Shown: one piece after another, positions 9,957 to 19,721 of the stretch
How the letters are laid out: the number at the start of each line of letters is the position of its first letter
Numbering within the stretch: position 1 is the first letter of the stretch
Source of the DNA: an uncultured Tateyamaria sp.
Lineage (GTDB): Bacteria; Pseudomonadota; Alphaproteobacteria; Rhodobacterales; Rhodobacteraceae
NCBI RefSeq assembly: GCF_947503415.1
Contig: NZ_CANNDS010000005.1
Location: forward strand, 124,001 to 188,000
Direction of reading: 5' to 3'
Length of the DNA: 64,000 bases
Translations under genes and position numbers: made by a program
The notes under the pieces: model-generated
Told to the model about the DNA's origin: nothing
What the model saw: only the letters and a program-made list of their open reading frames with translations
Database searches by the model: none

Positions 9957-12900
9957 CTACGATTTCTCATCCAGCAGCGTCTGCGCCTCTGCACCGCTCA
10001 GCGCCTCGATCTCGGCCAGAAGGATGCGCTCGACCTCTGCCGCCATGGTGCGAAGTGTGGGGAAGAGGAAGACGGCCGTGAGGGGCAGTTCGATGTCGAA
10101 TTGCTCGCGCATCGCGGTCACAAGGCGGGTGGCCAGAAGTGAATGACCACCAACGTCAAAGAAGTTGTCCTGCGCATCGATGTTCGCCCGGTTGAGCAGG
10201 TCGGACCAAAGCGCTGCCAGCGCGATTTCGGTGTCCGTCTCAGGTGGCGATGCAATGGCGGCACGTCGGTCGGACGGCGCGTGTTCTGCAAGTGCTTTTC
10301 GGTCCAATTTGCCGTTGGGTAGATGCGGCAAGGCATCAAGTACTGTGACATTTGCGGGGATCATCGGGGCTGGCAGACGCTCAGTCAGAAATTGCCGCAC
10401 AACGTTCGGGTCCAAAGCGTCACTTCCGCCTTTTGCGGTGATCCAAGCATCGAGGCGACCGCCTGCATCGTCCAAGGTCATCGTGACAACGGCCTCATTT
10501 ACCCCCGGGTGGTCCTGTAGGGTCGCCTCAACCTCACCGATCTCGACGCGGTGGCCACGGATTTTGACCTGATGATCCGCGCGTCCGACAAAGGCCAAGG
10601 CGCCATCGGGCAGCAGACGCACCAGATCGCCGGTTGCAAACAAGCGCGCGCCTGCGGTGTCGGAAAACGGATCGGGGACAAAACGGTCCGCCGTCATGCC
10701 CGGCTGATGCAGATACCCGCGTGCCAGATTTGCCCCGCCAGCATAAAGCTGCCCAATAGCGCCCGGCGGGACCGGTCGCATGTTCTTGTCCAGCACATAG
10801 GTCTGCGCGTTGTCGATTGGCTGGCCAATCGGGGCGTCATCGCCGTCTGTGAGGTAAAGCGGCTGCGTGGCGGTCACGTCACCAGCAACTTCGGAGGAGC
10901 CATAGAGATTGATCAGTTGCAGCCGCGATGCTGTGCGCGTCAGTCGATGGGACAAATCGGCGGGCAATCGTTCGCCGCTGGTGAAGAGCCGCGTGAGATC
11001 GGGCAGGGCACCGTCGAAATCAGTGTTCCAGTCAAGCATCTCGCGCAGGAGCGACGGAACCACCAGCAATCGGCTGACCTTGTGCTTTGCAAGCGCATCC
11101 TTGAGCGCGGCAGGATCGCGGGTTTGCGCGTCATCAAGGATCACCGACGGCACACCGGCCAGCAGCGGACCAAACGTCTCCCAAATGGAATCGACAAAGG
11201 CGATGGCCGTTTTCAGACAGCAGGTTTCGTCAGCCCCAAACGGGTATTCGCGCCACATCCAGTTGAACCGGTTCATGGCTGCGACATGTGTCCCCATAAC
11301 GCCCTTGGGACGCCCCGTGGAACCTGACGTATAGATCACGTAAGCCAGCCCGAGTGGGAGCGCCCGCGATGGCATCAAGTCGCAGTTCGGCAAGGGGTCT
11401 TGATCCAACAAGAGCGCATCGTCCACGCCGGTTCGGGAAAGATGGTCCTGCGTTGTCACCACAAGCTTTGCGGCGCTGTCCTCAATGACATAGCGGATGC
11501 GCGCGCTGGGATAGCCCGGGTCGATGGGCACATATGCGGCGCCTATGTGCATCGTGGCCAGCATCGCGGCGACGCAGTCCGGCGAGCGGTCCAGACAGAG
11601 GACAACCCTATCGCCAGACGTGACCCCGCGCGCGGCCAATGCACCCGCGATTTGAGCCATGCGGGCGCGTAACTCTGAATAAGTGACACGCGTGCCGTCC
11701 ACGATCAGCGCACACGCATCAGGCGCGGTTTCGCACCGCCCAATGAAGGCATCAGGCAAAGTGGTTGGGCCCGTGTGCGCAACGTCGCGACCCTTGGCCA
11801 CGCTCAGAACCGCATTCAGTTCATCCGGGCGCATCATGTTGATGTCCGACAGCTTGCGGCCCGGTGCAGTGACCGCATTGCCCAGAAATTGCGTGAAATG
11901 GTCAAAGAGCCGGTTCACCGTTTTCTCTTGGAACAACTCGGTGCTGTACTCGATCCGACCTTTCAGACCCTTCTGTCCGCTCCACAGATGTACGGATAGA
12001 TCAAGGATCGCGGCGCCTTTGTCGACGCCGATGGTCTCCACATCTGCCTGCGCTGCATCTGCAGTCTGGTCATGTGGTGTGAAAAGCTGGAACAGAACCT
12101 GAAACAGCGGATTGCGGCCCAGATCACGGTCTGGATCTAGCTTTTCAACGATGCGCTCAAATGGCGTATCTTGACGCTCAAATGCGGCTATGGCGGTCTT
12201 TCTGACGCGCGCAACCAGATCGCTGAATGTCGGATCGCCGGAGACATCGATGCGCAAAACGACGGTGTTAAGGAACAGCCCGATCAAGGGTTCGACTTCG
12301 GATCGTGACCGCCCTGCGACAGGCGTGCCAATCACAACTTCGTCTTGCCCACTGTGCCGCGCAAGAACCGCTGCAAAGGCCGCCAGTGTGACCATGAATT
12401 GCGTCGCGGCCTCGCGTTTGGCAAGCATTTGCGACCCAGCGGACGCGTTTGCTGGTATTTCCCGGTCGATATGCGCGCCCTCAAAACCCAAGACCCGGGG
12501 CCGGGGGTGATCCAGCGGCAAGGCGAGGTTGGGCAGGTCAGAAAGGTGTTTCAGCCAGTAGGACAGCGCAGGATCATCATCGCTGGCCAGCATGTTCTGC
12601 TGCCACGTGGCATAATCTGCGTATTGGATCGGCAGGGGGTGCGGATCGAAGGGTTGGCCGGTCATCAAAGACCGAACAGCGTCGCTGGTTTCCCGGCTCA
12701 GAACACGCATCGACCACCCGTCCGAGATGATGTGGTGCACCGCCATTGCGAGGATGTCACCCTGATCCGTGCCCCGGATAAAGTGAAAGCGCAGCAAGGG
12801 AGGTTGGCTCAGATCGAAGGGGCGCGACGCTATGCTATGCAACAGTTGCGCCGTCTGAACGGGGCGTTCCTCTGCCGTCAGGTGGCCAAGATCGGTGATC

Positions 12901-13259
12901 TCAACAGGTATGGTCATGTCCGGCATGACGACCTGAACCGCTCCTTCCCCTTTTTCGACGAACCGCGTGCGCAACAGGTCATGGCGCGCAACCACCATGT
13001 TGATCGCCTGTTCTAGAATGGCCGGATCAATAGTTCCGGCCGGAAGAGGCAAGGCGAGGCTTTCGATGTAGAATGGATTTCCGGGTGCCAACCGGTCGAG
13101 AAACCAGAAACGTTGCTGCGAAAAGGACAAAGGTGCCGGTCCGTCATCGATGCGCCTTGGGATCGTGCTTGGCTTGACGGGTTGCCGCGCTGCGGTGTCC
13201 GCCTCAAGCAGTTTGCGCATCAAGGCCTTGCGGCGGTCGATTCCGCCCACAACATTCAT
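9957..13259 (-). CDS. Nonribosomal peptide synthetase, module 2 (C-A-PCP), probable beta-alanine module
   Basis: 1100 aa. The condensation domain has HHIISDG at 175-181. The adenylation domain spans about 500-1000 with core TSGSTGRPKG at 644-653. The carrier domain has GGHSL with Ser near 1040. The usual Asp235 of alpha-amino-acid-activating A domains is replaced: the A4 motif reads FVDSIWETF, giving Val-Asp at the first two pocket positions. The A5 motif is YGSSEVAGD instead of YGPTE. The code read by eye is V-D-W-L-F-S-L-G-D-K, very close to the beta-alanine code VDWVISLADK, so activation of beta-alanine or a related beta-amino acid is inferred. ATG overlaps the preceding stop by 4 bp (ATGA), which indicates translational coupling. 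Confidence 0.95.
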   Translation of the reverse strand: MNVVGGIDRRKALMRKLLEADTAARQPVKPSTIPRRIDDGPAPLSFSQQRFWFLDRLAPGNPFYIESLALPLPAGTIDPAILEQAINMVVARHDLLRTRFVEKGEGAVQVVMPDMTIPVEITDLGHLTAEERPVQTAQLLHSIASRPFDLSQPPLLRFHFIRGTDQGDILAMAVHHIISDGWSMRVLSRETSDAVRSLMTGQPFDPHPLPIQYADYATWQQNMLASDDDPALSYWLKHLSDLPNLALPLDHPRPRVLGFEGAHIDREIPANASAGSQMLAKREAATQFMVTLAAFAAVLARHSGQDEVVIGTPVAGRSRSEVEPLIGLFLNTVVLRIDVSGDPTFSDLVARVRKTAIAAFERQDTPFERIVEKLDPDRDLGRNPLFQVLFQLFTPHDQTADAAQADVETIGVDKGAAILDLSVHLWSGQKGLKGRIEYSTELFQEKTVNRLFDHFTQFLGNAVTAPGRKLSDINMMRPDELNAVLSVAKGRDVAHTGPTTLPDAFIGRCETAPDACALIVDGTRVTYSELRARMAQIAGALAARGVTSGDRVVLCLDRSPDCVAAMLATMHIGAAYVPIDPGYPSARIRYVIEDSAAKLVVTTQDHLSRTGVDDALLLDQDPLPNCDLMPSRALPLGLAYVIYTSGSTGRPKGVMGTHVAAMNRFNWMWREYPFGADETCCLKTAIAFVDSIWETFGPLLAGVPSVILDDAQTRDPAALKDALAKHKVSRLLVVPSLLREMLDWNTDFDGALPDLTRLFTSGERLPADLSHRLTRTASRLQLINLYGSSEVAGDVTATQPLYLTDGDDAPIGQPIDNAQTYVLDKNMRPVPPGAIGQLYAGGANLARGYLHQPGMTADRFVPDPFSDTAGARLFATGDLVRLLPDGALAFVGRADHQVKIRGHRVEIGEVEATLQDHPGVNEAVVTMTLDDAGGRLDAWITAKGGSDALDPNVVRQFLTERLPAPMIPANVTVLDALPHLPNGKLDRKALAEHAPSDRRAAIASPPETDTEIALAALWSDLLNRANIDAQDNFFDVGGHSLLATRLVTAMREQFDIELPLTAVFLFPTLRTMAAEVERILLAEIEALSGAEAQTLLDEKS

Positions 13260-16200
13260 GCGACGGTCCCCGCGTCGACGCCCAGTGCCGCGTCGATTTC
13301 AGCTTCGGACATTTGCGATATGCGGACGAACAATTCGGCTGTGGCTTCCAGATCGTCATCGGCAGCCTCGGCAAGCCCTTCGGCAAAGCTGCGCACGGTG
13401 GGCCTTTCAAACAGGGTGCGCAATGCCACATCCGTTTCGAGGGTTTCGCGCAACTTGTTGATCAGCTGAACCGCAATCAGGGAGTGCCCGCCCAACTCGG
13501 TAAAGAAGTCATCGTCGATCCCGATGTGACCTGTGTCCAGCACTTCGGCCCACAGGATCGACAGTGCTTCCTCCAATGGATTGCGTGGCGCTACATAGCC
13601 CTGCTGGGACATGTTGCGGTCGTGTTCGGACAGTGCCAGAGCACGCCGGTCCAGCTTGCCATTTGCGGTCAGGGGTAACGCATCACGTTGGGAGAAAAAC
13701 GCAGGCACCATATGGGCTGGCAGCACGTCGTTCAGATGGGCGGCAACACGTCCTGACAGATCGCGGAACCGGACAGTCGCCAGCGGGTCATTCGCATGGT
13801 TGCGATAGGCTGCATCGCCGGTTGCGAGGTTGGCCGGGGGCGGATCGTCTGGCGGCGTGACGCCCGCGCGCCAGAACAGCGCCTCGATCCGGTCAGGTTG
13901 ATCAGGGGCGTAACGGACACGCGCCTCCAACCCCAGACGTTCGGCCATCTGACAGAAATCTTCTGGATCCATAGCCGCGTTTTTGGCTTCCATCGCGGTG
14001 GCGAGCGCCTCGTGCAGCGGTTTTTGTGCGGACCCGTTTCGGATCAGACCATTCAGGCGCACCTCGGCAGCGACCCGTGCGTTGGGAATATTGATGATCT
14101 CGATGCAATCGGCATCCGCCCCCTGCAAATGCGCCTCAAGCCGACCGGCATCCAACGCATCCGTCAGCCAATCCAAACGCGTCGGTTCAACATGCGTGTC
14201 AGCGGATCCTACCTGCAAGGTCACATCATAGCGGAACTTGCCCAGTTCATTGTCATATCCACCGCGTTTACATGCACTTTGTATCCCGCTGATCTCAGGC
14301 ACCTCCTTGGCAAGAGCGTGGAAAAAGGCGCTGTCCAGAACCAGCTCTTTCTCAAGGGCGGCTTCGCGGTGGATCAGATGCAAAAGCTCTGCGCCGGTGG
14401 CACTGTCCGGCAGTGCGCTTTTGGCAATGGACAGGTGAAAGGCCCCCAATAGATCAAGGCTGCGGACATCGCCGACAAAGATTGCCCCGCCCGGTCGCAA
14501 CAGTCGGGCGGCCTTGCGTATGACATCCGCCAAGTAGTCGGCGCTCGGGAAATACTGGACCACCGAATTGAGAACGACTGTATCGAAGGACTGGGGTTCA
14601 AACTCCTCCAGTTCATCCGCGCGGCGTTGTAGCACTTCGCCATTTCCTGCCAGCCCCAAAGCGTCCAGGTTCTGGCGCAATTCTTCGACCACGGGGGCCG
14701 AGAAATCGGTGGCGATATAGTGTTCGACCTCGGGTGCCAGTTGCGTCAGCAACAGACCCGTCCCGCACCCAATTTCGAGCAGCCGCTTAGGTTTCAGTGC
14801 GCGGATGCGGGCGACTGTGGTGTCGCGCCAGATGGCCATTTCCGCCTCGCTGATGTTCTGACCGGAATAGCTGCTGGTCCACCCCACTGTGTTGAAACTG
14901 AGGTCGGCGACCTCGTCGTCCTGCCCGTAGATGCCTTCGTAAATGCTTTCCCATTGATCGACATGCTGGGTTGTCAGCGGGTCCGTGTCGTCGCCTTGCG
15001 CACCGTCCGCGGGAACGATGGCTGCGATCAGGGATGAGGCATCGCTGCCAGCGGTGAAAACTGCGCAGTCGGATACGCCGGCTGTGTCACGAATGCGCGC
15101 CTCGATGTCCCCCAACTCCATCCTGAAGCCGCGCAACTTGATCTGGGTATCGTTCCTGCCTTGATAGATCAGCGCGCCGTCCGCACGGCGCAGTGCCAGA
15201 TCGCGGGTTCTATACATCCGCGCACCCGAAATGTCGGAGAAAGGATCGGGTATGAAGGCCGCCGCCGTATCAACCGGGCGATCATGGTAGCCGCGGGCGA
15301 GGTTCGCGCCACTGACCCAAACCTCACCTACAACGCCGACAGGGACGGGGGCCAGGTCGTCATCAAGCACGTAGAGTGCCGTGTTTTCGATCGGATGTCC
15401 GATAGGCACGCCGAACGGTTCGGGCGTGCCGTCCGTCTGGGCGGTGGCGACCTGAATGGTTGTTTCTGTGGGGCCGTAGAGGTTGACGATATCCAGTTCG
15501 AGCGACGCGACAACCTGGGCACGCAAGTCTTCTGGCAAGGGCTCTCCACCGGAAAAGAATTGCTTGAGACATGTGCAGGCATAAAAGCCCGGCTCCTTGA
15601 GCATGAGCCGCAGCAGCGACGGTACGGTCTGAACGACCGTGACATTGTGATCGGAAATGCAACGTACGATCAATTCGGGATCGCGCTGTGCCTCGGGTGG
15701 CAAAAGGACCAGAGTGCCGCCGGACATGAGCGGGGCAAACACCTCCCAAATCGAGGCGTCAAAACACGCGGCCGTGCGCTGAAGCACACGGGTGTCGCGG
15801 TCAAAACCGAACTCAGCCACCATCCAGCGCATGTGGTTCGAAAGGGCCGAATGCGGGACCGTAACGCCCTTGGGCACCCCGGTCGAGCCGGAGGTGTAGA
15901 TCACATACGCAGCGCATTCCGAATGCATCGGACCCGGCGGCGGTGGTCCGTCAAGAACCTCAAGCGGTTCATCCAGCACGACAATCTGCGTCCCGTCGCG
16001 CAAGACGGACTTGGCAAAATCGACATGCGCCCGTTGGGTGAGCATCACATCAAGCTGGCTGTCTTCAGCGATGCGTTTGAGGTGATCGGACGGATAGGAG
16101 GTGTCCAGCGATACGAAAGCAGCACCCGCCGCCATTGTCGCCAACTGGCCGATGACAAGCTCGGGCGAGCGGTCCAGCAGGAGGCCGACGCGCCCTTCGG

Positions 16201-17740
16201 GTCCGACACCTGCAGCCTGAAGATGGCGCGCCAGATTTTCCCAACGCGCGCGCATTTCGGCATAAGTGATGGTTGTGTCGCCCAACTCCAGCGCAACGGC
16301 CTCAGGGCTCTGCTGCACGTGCGCGGCAATCTCGTCCAGAACATGGGATGGGCTGTCGGGCATGTCGGTTTGAGGCCCCAACTCATGGACGTCGATGATG
16401 TCCCAATCCGCCTCCGCACACAGCGGCAACCAAGAGATCGGCGTGTCAGGGCTGTCTGCGGCCGCCTCAAGCAACACCATGAACTCGTCTGCGATCCGCG
16501 CGATGGTGTCTGCCTCGAAAAGATCCGTCGAATACTCGATCATCCCGCGATAGGTGTCCGCCGAGTCGAGCAGCGTGAACGCCATGTCAAAGATCGCGCT
16601 GCCGCGATGCACCTGAGGCCCCGCAGCGCCTTCGCCGGACTGCCCGAGGGTCGGGGCGTTGACCAATTGAAAGGTGATCTGGAACAAGGGGTTGCGGCTT
16701 GGATCGCGGCTTGGGTTGATCTCTTCCACCAGCCGTTCGAAGGGCAATTCCTGATGCTGGTAGGCGTCCAGACAGGTGTCGCGCACCCGTTCAAGCAGCG
16801 TAGCAAAGCTGGGGTCGCCGGTCGCGTCGATCCGGAAGACAAGCGAGTTCACGAAAAAGCCGATCAGCTCTTCTATCTCGGGCTGGGTCCGTCCTGCGAT
16901 CGGGGCCCCGATGGCCAGATCGTCCTGCCCCGAACGGCGCGCCATCACGACGGCGAACGCGGCCAGCAGCACCATGAACGGCGTGGCACCCGAGGGGCGC
17001 CCGGCTGCGCGGACAGCTGCGCTGAGCTTTGGACCCAAATCAATCAGATGCGCCGCCCCCTTGAAGCTGGCGGTGTCTGGGCGCGGTTTGTCGGTTGGCA
17101 GATCCAGCTGCGGCAACCCGCTCAGTTTATCCCGCCAATAGTCCAACTCACCTTCGAGTTCAGTGCCCTGAAATGTCTCACGCTGCCACACCGAGTAATC
17201 GGCATATTGGACCTCAAGCTCTGGCAGAGGGTCAGCCTGCCCAAGTGAAAAGGCCTGATACAGCGCGGTCAATTCGCGTGCCAGAATGCCCATCGACCAC
17301 CCGTCAGAGACGATATGGTGCATCGACAACAGCAAAACGCTGTCGGCTGGTCCGCGCGTTATGACTGAACAGCGGATCAACGGCCCGGTGCGCAGGTTGA
17401 AAACCTTGACGGCATCGGCACCCGCCAGCTCTGCGGTGCGCGTTTCCTGCTCCTGTGGGCTCAAGTGCGAAATATCGATCTCTTCAATGCCAAGCGGCAT
17501 CGTCTCGCGCACGATCTGCGCAGGTTCACCGTCGATCTCGTCAAAAACCGTGCGCAGGGATTCCTGGCGCTGGATAATCGCGTTGAGCGCACGTTCCAGA
17601 ACGGGAATGTTAAGCTGCGCCTGAATGGGGATGGCCAACGGGATGTTGTAAAACGGGTTGCCCGGAGCCATGCGATCCAGCAACCAGAGGCGTTGCTGCG
17701 CGAAGGACAGCGGAAAAACGTACTCGGTGCTCTCGCTCAT
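13256..17740 (-). CDS. Nonribosomal peptide synthetase, module 1 (C-A-NMT-PCP)
   Basis: 1494 aa. The condensation domain has HHIVSDG at 141-147. The A domain starts near 465, with core TSGSTGVPKG at 617-626 and YGPTE near 755. An N-methyltransferase lies at about 925-1330 with SAM motif LEIGCGTG at 988-995. The A10 motif NGKLDR and a carrier domain (Ser near 1420) follow. The pocket read by eye, D-A-W-Q-F-S-L-I-Q-K, lies between Gln-type and Ser-type codes, so the substrate is unsure. The A7 motif reads YRTRDL instead of YRTGDL. This is the first NRPS gene transcribed yet starts with a C domain. Either it accepts an acyl group (lipoinitiation) or it receives a chain from proteins encoded elsewhere. 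Start codon overlaps the peptidase gene by 4 bp. Confidence 0.95.
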   Translation of the reverse strand: MSESTEYVFPLSFAQQRLWLLDRMAPGNPFYNIPLAIPIQAQLNIPVLERALNAIIQRQESLRTVFDEIDGEPAQIVRETMPLGIEEIDISHLSPQEQETRTAELAGADAVKVFNLRTGPLIRCSVITRGPADSVLLLSMHHIVSDGWSMGILARELTALYQAFSLGQADPLPELEVQYADYSVWQRETFQGTELEGELDYWRDKLSGLPQLDLPTDKPRPDTASFKGAAHLIDLGPKLSAAVRAAGRPSGATPFMVLLAAFAVVMARRSGQDDLAIGAPIAGRTQPEIEELIGFFVNSLVFRIDATGDPSFATLLERVRDTCLDAYQHQELPFERLVEEINPSRDPSRNPLFQITFQLVNAPTLGQSGEGAAGPQVHRGSAIFDMAFTLLDSADTYRGMIEYSTDLFEADTIARIADEFMVLLEAAADSPDTPISWLPLCAEADWDIIDVHELGPQTDMPDSPSHVLDEIAAHVQQSPEAVALELGDTTITYAEMRARWENLARHLQAAGVGPEGRVGLLLDRSPELVIGQLATMAAGAAFVSLDTSYPSDHLKRIAEDSQLDVMLTQRAHVDFAKSVLRDGTQIVVLDEPLEVLDGPPPPGPMHSECAAYVIYTSGSTGVPKGVTVPHSALSNHMRWMVAEFGFDRDTRVLQRTAACFDASIWEVFAPLMSGGTLVLLPPEAQRDPELIVRCISDHNVTVVQTVPSLLRLMLKEPGFYACTCLKQFFSGGEPLPEDLRAQVVASLELDIVNLYGPTETTIQVATAQTDGTPEPFGVPIGHPIENTALYVLDDDLAPVPVGVVGEVWVSGANLARGYHDRPVDTAAAFIPDPFSDISGARMYRTRDLALRRADGALIYQGRNDTQIKLRGFRMELGDIEARIRDTAGVSDCAVFTAGSDASSLIAAIVPADGAQGDDTDPLTTQHVDQWESIYEGIYGQDDEVADLSFNTVGWTSSYSGQNISEAEMAIWRDTTVARIRALKPKRLLEIGCGTGLLLTQLAPEVEHYIATDFSAPVVEELRQNLDALGLAGNGEVLQRRADELEEFEPQSFDTVVLNSVVQYFPSADYLADVIRKAARLLRPGGAIFVGDVRSLDLLGAFHLSIAKSALPDSATGAELLHLIHREAALEKELVLDSAFFHALAKEVPEISGIQSACKRGGYDNELGKFRYDVTLQVGSADTHVEPTRLDWLTDALDAGRLEAHLQGADADCIEIINIPNARVAAEVRLNGLIRNGSAQKPLHEALATAMEAKNAAMDPEDFCQMAERLGLEARVRYAPDQPDRIEALFWRAGVTPPDDPPPANLATGDAAYRNHANDPLATVRFRDLSGRVAAHLNDVLPAHMVPAFFSQRDALPLTANGKLDRRALALSEHDRNMSQQGYVAPRNPLEEALSILWAEVLDTGHIGIDDDFFTELGGHSLIAVQLINKLRETLETDVALRTLFERPTVRSFAEGLAEAADDDLEATAELFVRISQMSEAEIDAALGVDAGTVA

Positions 17741-19656
17741 TGGGCATTTCCCTTTGCGTCCCGCAAGAGATCACGCAAGGCACTCCCGATGGGCCGCCCA
17801 AGGCCCGATACCGGATCCCATCCATCGGAGGCCCAGTAACTGCCATTGGAACCGATTGTGACGTCTTCGAAGGCGGTCTGCCGATCCTTTGCTTGGTAGA
17901 TAAGTGGATTGATGTATCCCGCCGCAGTGCCGAGGGATTCGTTGATGCGCGCCATCATCGCGGCGAACAGGGGGGCAACCGCACTGGTGCCGCCGATCAC
18001 GGTGGTTTTGCCATGAACCTGCAGCAGGTATCCCGTGGACGGGTTTGCATTTCCGGCCATGTCGGGAACACCACGCCCGTCGCCGCCGCCTGCTCTTGCC
18101 GTGAAAGGCACTGTTTCTTCCGACTGCCAAGCGGGCCGTGGAAACAGCTTGCTGAAACCACCCCCCGTCGCCTGCCCAAAGGTTGCAAATGTGTTCCAAA
18201 CCGTTTCGTCCAGCGTAGCATCCCCAAATGAGCTGAGCGTCGTCCCACCGCAACCAATGGCCAGCGGACTTGAGGCGGGATAGTCGACCCACAGCTGCCC
18301 ATCGTGAAGCGTGGTTGCGGAGCCATAGTCGCCCGCCGAGCAGAGGATTGTCACACCAAGTGCGGCCGCCGTTTCAAAGAGGTCCTCGAGATGCCGAACG
18401 TGCATTGGGGAGCCCAGCCAGAAACCCTCGGATAAATCCCAACTGATGGACAGCACGCTGGGCCGCGCATCCTTGTCATAAAGGGCGGCCTGAACGGCCT
18501 CGACAAAGCCGCGGGCATGCAGGGGGGCGAAGTACACTACGAGCTTGGCACCGGGCGCGGCGCCCGCAATCACCTGAATGTCCAGCGCGACCTCTGCATC
18601 GTAGGGTTCGATGAGACCGGGCGCATTTGCGCCGCCCGCGACTTCGACATCGCGAATGTCAACGTCCGGCAATCCGAGAAACGCGAGGTAGGCATCAAGG
18701 TCCGACTTGAGGTATCCGCCGCCCAGTTCGACGATCCCTATGCATTGGCCTGAACCATCTGTGTCTTCGGGGAAATCATACAGTTCGGCAATTTGCGGTG
18801 CGGTCTTTATCCCGGTCCGTTCGATCGCAGCCAGCAAATGAGATTGCGCCGTTTGCTGGGCAGACTGGGCCAGCGTATCGCCGTGTTCGGCAATCACAGC
18901 GGTCGCGGCTTCGTTTGCACGCTTGAGGGGCTCGGCCATTTTGCGACCGTAAGCGTTCATCGCGGCAAGCGAGTTGGATGCTCCCATTTCCTGCATCAAG
19001 GCCTCATGGGTCTTTTGCAGGGTCTTTATGTCTTCGTGTGCTGCAAGATCGTCGTTGATGGACGTCAGGGCATTCGCCGTCTGCGTGTTGATATCGGACT
19101 GCATCCGCTGTGAGGCATCCGCGTTGGCTTGGTCGATCTGGTCAGAACCCGCACGGGCTGGCTGATGGCGCGTGATCGACACAGGGCGTTCATCCAGACC
19201 GGTGATTGCGATAATGCTGTCGGCCAGATCTTCGGGGACCTGCAAGCCGCCGACATAGCTGCGATGCAGTGACCCTGCTTGCGTGAAGATCAAAAGGGTG
19301 GTGCGGAACGCAGCAGCGAATTGAACGGCCAAACCTTCCACAATGATCGAGCGTTTGCCGAGGTCGGTGCTTTGTACCGTCAGCCCGAACGGCGCGAGAT
19401 AGGCGATGATTGCTTCGGCGTCCGCCGGGTCCGCGCCATAGTCTTTCTCAATATCCTCGATGCTGAGGTACGTACGCTCACCCGGCGGGAGTGCGCCAAG
19501 CGCTTGTGGATCGGGAAACGGCTTTGCATTACCGCGACGGCGCAGCAAAATGCTGACCTCGTATTGCTGTGTCGCCGGCACCATACCGACAGGCTTGCAC
19601 GACGGATGCGCAGCATGATGGCTGCCATCCAACATGACAAATTGTTGTTCAGACAT
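17737..19656 (-). CDS. Sedolisin/kumamolisin-type (S53) serine-carboxyl peptidase with helical insert
   Basis: 639 aa from the ATG at 19656, chosen because a GGGGGG Shine-Dalgarno-like run lies 8 nt before it; a TTG 18 nt upstream is possible but poorly placed. The N-terminal pro-domain spans about 25-165. A Gln/Ala-rich, probably coiled-coil stretch (about 170-280) is absent from typical family members as I know them. The catalytic domain spans about 285-635. S53 residues are visible: Glu355 and Asp359 (YDAEVALD), oxyanion Asp443 (CSAGDYG), nucleophile Ser558 (GGTSAVAP), and a C-terminal calcium site around Asp598 and Asp614 (GWDPVSGLG). No signal peptide is evident. It is coupled to the first NRPS gene, so a role in maturation, self-protection or regulation of that pathway is inferred. 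Confidence 0.92.
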   Translation of the reverse strand: MSEQQFVMLDGSHHAAHPSCKPVGMVPATQQYEVSILLRRRGNAKPFPDPQALGALPPGERTYLSIEDIEKDYGADPADAEAIIAYLAPFGLTVQSTDLGKRSIIVEGLAVQFAAAFRTTLLIFTQAGSLHRSYVGGLQVPEDLADSIIAITGLDERPVSITRHQPARAGSDQIDQANADASQRMQSDINTQTANALTSINDDLAAHEDIKTLQKTHEALMQEMGASNSLAAMNAYGRKMAEPLKRANEAATAVIAEHGDTLAQSAQQTAQSHLLAAIERTGIKTAPQIAELYDFPEDTDGSGQCIGIVELGGGYLKSDLDAYLAFLGLPDVDIRDVEVAGGANAPGLIEPYDAEVALDIQVIAGAAPGAKLVVYFAPLHARGFVEAVQAALYDKDARPSVLSISWDLSEGFWLGSPMHVRHLEDLFETAAALGVTILCSAGDYGSATTLHDGQLWVDYPASSPLAIGCGGTTLSSFGDATLDETVWNTFATFGQATGGGFSKLFPRPAWQSEETVPFTARAGGGDGRGVPDMAGNANPSTGYLLQVHGKTTVIGGTSAVAPLFAAMMARINESLGTAAGYINPLIYQAKDRQTAFEDVTIGSNGSYWASDGWDPVSGLGRPIGSALRDLLRDAKGNAQ

Positions 19657-19721
19657 GTGAAAACCCCCCGGCAATCGCAGAGTAAAATCGCAAAGCGATA
19701 CTCATTACGAAATCGAAGAGG

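Noticed and set aside
15161-17248. 695-codon plus-strand open frame inside the first NRPS gene
   Set aside because: Antisense shadow of a gene with complete C and A domain motifs; the product resembles nothing and has His/Arg/Gly-rich shadow composition.
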